NCBI GenBank assembly: GCA_023150495.1
Contig: JAKLKT010000089.1
Location: forward strand, 1 to 9,102
Origin: Planctomycetota bacterium
Lineage (GTDB): Bacteria > Planctomycetota > PLA2
Length of the DNA stretch: 9,102 bases
Direction of reading: 5' to 3'
In this document: positions 6,502 to 9,102 of the stretch, one piece after another
Layout: every line of letters starts with the position of its first letter
How positions within the stretch are numbered: the first letter of the stretch is position 1
Made by a program: the position numbers and the translations under genes
Notes under the pieces: model-generated
The model's database searches: none
Told to the model about the DNA's origin: nothing
What the model saw: the letters and a program-made list of their open reading frames with translations, nothing else

Positions 6502-8382
6502 CTAGAGCTCGCCGAGGCCATACCGGTCGAGCTTCTTCCGGAGGCCCAGTCGCGACAGCCCGAGGATGGTCGCCGCGCGCGTCTTGTTCCCGTTCACCCG
6601 CTGCATGGTGTCGACGAGGAGGCGGCGCTCCAGGTTCTCCACGAGCTCCTTCAGCCCGCCCTTGGGGAGCGTCGTCGGGGGTGCCGCCCCCGGATCGCCC
6701 GCGAAGACGGCATGGGAGAGCAGGTCCGGCGTGATGTGGCCCCTCTGGAGGGTCAGCAGGCGCTGCACCTCGAGCCTCAGCTCGCGGACGTTGCCCGGCC
6801 ACGGGTACGCCTGGAGCCGGTCGATCACCTCGGGATGGAGCGTCGGGCGCTCGATCTCCTGCTCCGCGCAGAACGTGTCGAGGAACTGGTCGAAGAGCAC
6901 GGGGATGTCCTCGACGCGCTCGCGCAGCGGAGGCAGGCGGCACGTGGCGCCCGCCAGCCGCGCGTGCAGCTCCGGCAGGAACTTCCCCGACTTCACGGCC
7001 TCGTCCAGCGGCTCCGCGGCGGCCGCCACCGCGCGCACCGATCCATCCCCCTCCGCGCGGATCGCGTCGAGGACGCGCCGCTGGAGGGGCAACGGGATCG
7101 CCTGCACGTCGTCGAGGAAGAGGGTCCCGCCGGCCGCCTGCGCGAGGAGGCCCTTCGCGGCCCCCGGAGCCCCCCCGAACAGCTCGGCCTCGAAGAGCCC
7201 CTCGGGAATGGCGGCGCAGGGCACGGCAACGAACGGCGCCGCGCGGCGCGGGCCGTTGTGGTGCAGCGCCCGCGCGATGAGCTCCTTCCCGGTGCCGGTC
7301 TCGCCGATCAGGAGCACGGGCACGTCGGTCTCGACGATCCGGTCGAGGAGCGCGAGGACACCGCGCATCGCCGGGCCCTCGGCCACGATCGCGCTGTAGT
7401 CGTAGCGCATGCCCAGCTCGTGCTTGCTGAGCGCGAGGTCGGCGCGCACGCCCTCGAGCTCCTGCGCCTGGCGGCGGAGGAGCTGCTTCAGGCGTCCGTT
7501 GAGCCGCCCGATCCTCGCCCTCGACTGCCGCAGCTGCTCCTCCCGCGCCTTCAGGGCCGCGAGGTTGCGCGCCGCCGCGAGCGCGATCGCCGCGAAGTCG
7601 GCGAACGCCGACACGAGCGGGATGTCGGTCGCCCGGAACTGCGACGTGATCTTGCCGTGCTCGAGGTAGAGCGCGCCGAGCGGGCCGTCGGGCACCTTGA
7701 GCGGCACGCAGAGGACCGAGTGCAGCCCGAGGAGCGCGACCGACTGGCCCGAGGCGAAGCGGCTGTCGCCGCCCGCGTCCTCGGTGACCACGGGCCGGCC
7801 CGACTCGATCGCCTCGCGCGCGATGGAGCGGCTGATCTTCTCCTCCGGATGCTCGAGGTCCTGCCCCCGCGCGTTGCGCGCGACGCGGAAGTCGAGGCCG
7901 TGGAGCGTCACGAGGAAGAGGTACCCGCTCGTCGCCCCGGTCAGCTCGACCGCGCTGTCGACGATGCGCCGCAGGAGGTTCTCCTCGCTCTCCTCCGACG
8001 CGATCATCCGCGTCACCGCGATCAGGCGCCTGAGCCCGCGGTTCTCGTCCGCGAGCGCCTGCGCCTCGGCCGCGTCGGGCCGCCGCTTCGGCTGGGAGGG
8101 CGCGGTCGCCGCGTCCCAGTCGACCGAGATCGTCGTGACGCCGATGAGGATCGTGTCGCCCGCGGAGAGCACCTGCCGCTGCGTGCGGGCGCCGTTCACG
8201 AAGGTGCCGTTGCTCGAGTGGAGATCCTCGACGACGATCCCCTCCTTCGTCCTCAGGATGCGACAGTGCTGTCGCGAGAGGTTTACATCCTCGATGTGGA
8301 GATCGTTGTCCTGGTCACGGCCGATCGTGATCGGGAGCGCGGGGAACTCGTGCCGCGCGCCGTTGCAGTGGATACGGATCAA
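6502..8382 (-). CDS. FHA-GAF-AAA+ enhancer-binding-type regulator with degenerate sigma-54 motifs
   Basis: 626 residues. The FHA domain (about 1-88) has all usual binding positions: GRDQDND, SRQH (36-39) and SSNGTFVNG. A GAF domain follows (about 118-272), then a coiled coil (about 273-322), a central AAA+ domain (about 330-560) and a Fis-type HTH (about 577-622, ending TRAATILGLSRLGLRKKLDR). The AAA+ part has a perfect Walker A, GETGTGKE (360-367), plus PPLRER (484-489) and WPGNVREL (528-535). The GAFTGA loop is missing: ELFG (400-403) is followed by GAPGAAKG and a shortened stretch. Walker B ends DD rather than DE (424-425), the sensor I ATN is AAA (about 454-456), and the first finger arginine in FRxDL is Leu (FLPEL). 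Family members activate sigma-54 RNA polymerase through GAFTGA. Those lacking it, such as TyrR, act with sigma-70. The start is TTG: a TGA lies immediately upstream in frame, GGAGAGG is seven bases away, and the FHA strand begins at once. It probably regulates the downstream operon; that is inference. Confidence 0.92.
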   Translation of the reverse strand: MIRIHCNGARHEFPALPITIGRDQDNDLHIEDVNLSRQHCRILRTKEGIVVEDLHSSNGTFVNGARTQRQVLSAGDTILIGVTTISVDWDAATAPSQPKRRPDAAEAQALADENRGLRRLIAVTRMIASEESEENLLRRIVDSAVELTGATSGYLFLVTLHGLDFRVARNARGQDLEHPEEKISRSIAREAIESGRPVVTEDAGGDSRFASGQSVALLGLHSVLCVPLKVPDGPLGALYLEHGKITSQFRATDIPLVSAFADFAAIALAAARNLAALKAREEQLRQSRARIGRLNGRLKQLLRRQAQELEGVRADLALSKHELGMRYDYSAIVAEGPAMRGVLALLDRIVETDVPVLLIGETGTGKELIARALHHNGPRRAAPFVAVPCAAIPEGLFEAELFGGAPGAAKGLLAQAAGGTLFLDDVQAIPLPLQRRVLDAIRAEGDGSVRAVAAAAEPLDEAVKSGKFLPELHARLAGATCRLPPLRERVEDIPVLFDQFLDTFCAEQEIERPTLHPEVIDRLQAYPWPGNVRELRLEVQRLLTLQRGHITPDLLSHAVFAGDPGAAPPTTLPKGGLKELVENLERRLLVDTMQRVNGNKTRAATILGLSRLGLRKKLDRYGLGEL

Positions 8383-8389
8383 TCAGGTG

Positions 8390-8401
8390 CCTCTCCGCAA
8401 C
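8390..8401 (-). repeat. 12-base shared upstream element, copy 1
   Basis: GTTGCGGAGAGG on the minus strand lies just upstream of the regulator gene. Its GGAGAGG half is placed seven bases before the TTG start, so it can serve as the ribosome binding site. The same 12 bases occur without mismatch in the other long gap (6397-6408). Ribosome binding explains the purine half but not the GTTGC half of the match. A transcription-factor operator is possible. Confidence 0.5.
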
Positions 8402-8436
8402 AACGCTGCAACGCGAGCGGAGGTTCCCTGATTACC

Positions 8437-8454
8437 GCCCCCCCCAGGGGGGGC
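8437..8454 (-). repeat. C7-T-G8 palindrome at the stop codon of the TPR gene
   Basis: Read on the minus strand, the TAG stop is followed directly by seven C, one T and eight G, giving a near-perfect homopolymeric inverted repeat. As RNA it could fold into a very stable hairpin of five or six G:C pairs with a short loop. No T-tract follows (the next bases are CGGTAATCAGG), so it is not a canonical Rho-independent terminator. It could stabilise a 3' end, attenuate read-through into the regulator gene, or be an unstable homopolymer tract. The exact run lengths are also the kind of sequence most prone to read errors. Confidence 0.6.
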
Positions 8455-9102
8455 TACTCGCGCGCAAGCTCGGCGAGTCGCTCGCGCGCGATGCGGACGA
8501 GCGTCTCGTCCCCGCGGCCGAGACGCTCCATCGTCTCGACGTACCGCTGGAGCCACGGACGGCCGACGAGCTTCTCTCCCCGGGAGAGGTGCAGGAACCC
8601 GAGCTCGTAGAGCGCCTCGGGGTACCGCTCGCCCTCCGCGTGGTTCGCGACGATCCGGAACTCGCCCTGCGCCTCGTCGTCGCGCTTCGCCATCTTGAGC
8701 GCCTTCGCGAGGGCCCAGTGGAGGTCGATCGACTCCGGGAAGAGCTGCACGGAGCGGCGGAAGTCGTCGGCCGCCTCGTCGTAGCGCCCCTCCGCGTAGG
8801 CGCGCGTCCCCTTCTCGTAGGCCGCCTTGGCCGCCGCCTCGTCGAGCACGACCAGCTCGGGCGCGATCTCGCGGAGGAGATCCCGGATCCGCGCGTTCTC
8901 CGGCTCGTCGGGCGCCGCCGCGACCGCCGCCTTGAAGTCCTCCACCGCGAGCTCCCGCGCGCGCTCCTTCCTCGGGCCGGCTTCGAGCTTCGCCCAGGTG
9001 AGGTAGAAGCTCCATCCGCGGCGGCGGTGGTAGAGGGCATCGAGCCCCCGGATCTCCACGTCGTCGGGATCGATCCGCCGCATCTCCGAGAGCGCCCGCG
9101 AC
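8454..9102 (-). CDS. TPR-repeat protein, C-terminal part (5' end outside window)
   Basis: This frame is open to the window edge at 9102. A Met codon at 9081-9083 could start a 209-residue protein. However, the codons upstream (reading SRALSE into MRRIDPDDVE) look like the middle of a helical repeat, so I treat the gene as 5'-partial. Numbered from that Met, residues 83-117 form a clear TPR unit (AYEKGTRAYAEGRYDEAADDF followed by a Pro-containing turn). Residues 118-147 form a second, looser unit and residues 153-186 a third. The earlier part (residues 12-60) is also helical and TPR-like. No signal peptide or membrane segment is visible in the part seen. TPR proteins are protein-interaction scaffolds; no enzymatic motif is present and the partner is unknown. 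It ends in TAG 71 bases before the FHA-GAF regulator on the same strand, so the two may be cotranscribed, although a GC palindrome sits at the stop codon. The TPR assignment is firm; the function is not known. Confidence 0.85.
   Translation of the reverse strand, partial: SRALSEMRRIDPDDVEIRGLDALYHRRRGWSFYLTWAKLEAGPRKERARELAVEDFKAAVAAAPDEPENARIRDLLREIAPELVVLDEAAAKAAYEKGTRAYAEGRYDEAADDFRRSVQLFPESIDLHWALAKALKMAKRDDEAQGEFRIVANHAEGERYPEALYELGFLHLSRGEKLVGRPWLQRYVETMERLGRGDETLVRIARERLAELARE

Noticed and set aside
1..9102. CRISPR arrays, tRNA or rRNA genes, insertion sequences and attachment sites
   Set aside because: No spaced repeats, no cloverleaf or rRNA-like segments, no transposase motifs and no flanking inverted repeats were seen. 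The window is almost wholly filled by the six minus-strand genes.

Overview
The window is a gene-dense, GC-rich (roughly 70%) stretch. Every gene I can support is on the minus strand, so transcription runs from high to low coordinates. The long plus-strand open frames are antisense shadows of these genes. The many FHA domains, a GAF-containing enhancer-binding-type regulator, PilM/PilO-like proteins and TPR proteins suggest a Gram-negative-type bacterium from a high-GC, signalling-rich lineage such as Planctomycetota or Myxococcota. There is no rRNA or other marker here, so this placement is only a suggestion.

Layout, in order of transcription: (1) 9102-8454, the C-terminal part of a TPR protein whose start lies outside the window. 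(2) A 71-bp gap holding a C7-T-G8 palindrome at the stop codon and a 12-base element, GTTGCGGAGAGG. (3) 8382-6502, a regulator with FHA, GAF, coiled-coil, AAA+ and Fis-type HTH parts, starting at TTG. Its AAA+ domain keeps Walker A but has lost the GAFTGA loop and several other key residues. (4) A 232-bp gap with a good sigma-70-type promoter (TTGCGG, 18 bp, TATAAT) and a second copy of the same 12-base element. (5) A tightly packed four-gene operon: a tandem-FHA membrane protein (6269-3924), a PilM protein fused to a PilN-like membrane segment, which is the architecture of GspL (3920-2199), a PilO/GspM-like protein (2196-1315), and a membrane-anchored TPR-like protein (1318 to beyond position 1). 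Spacings between these genes are 3, 2 and -4 bases.

The operon looks like the inner-membrane assembly platform of a type IV pilus or type II secretion-like machine. An actin-like cytoplasmic ring protein is tied to the membrane and paired with a PilO-like partner. Its first gene is a two-FHA transmembrane protein with a jelly-roll-like domain predicted to lie outside the cytoplasm. The adjacent regulator also begins with an FHA domain. The inference is that phosphothreonine signalling is built into both the machine and its control. No pilin, secretin or motor ATPase is visible in the window, so the type of machine remains open.
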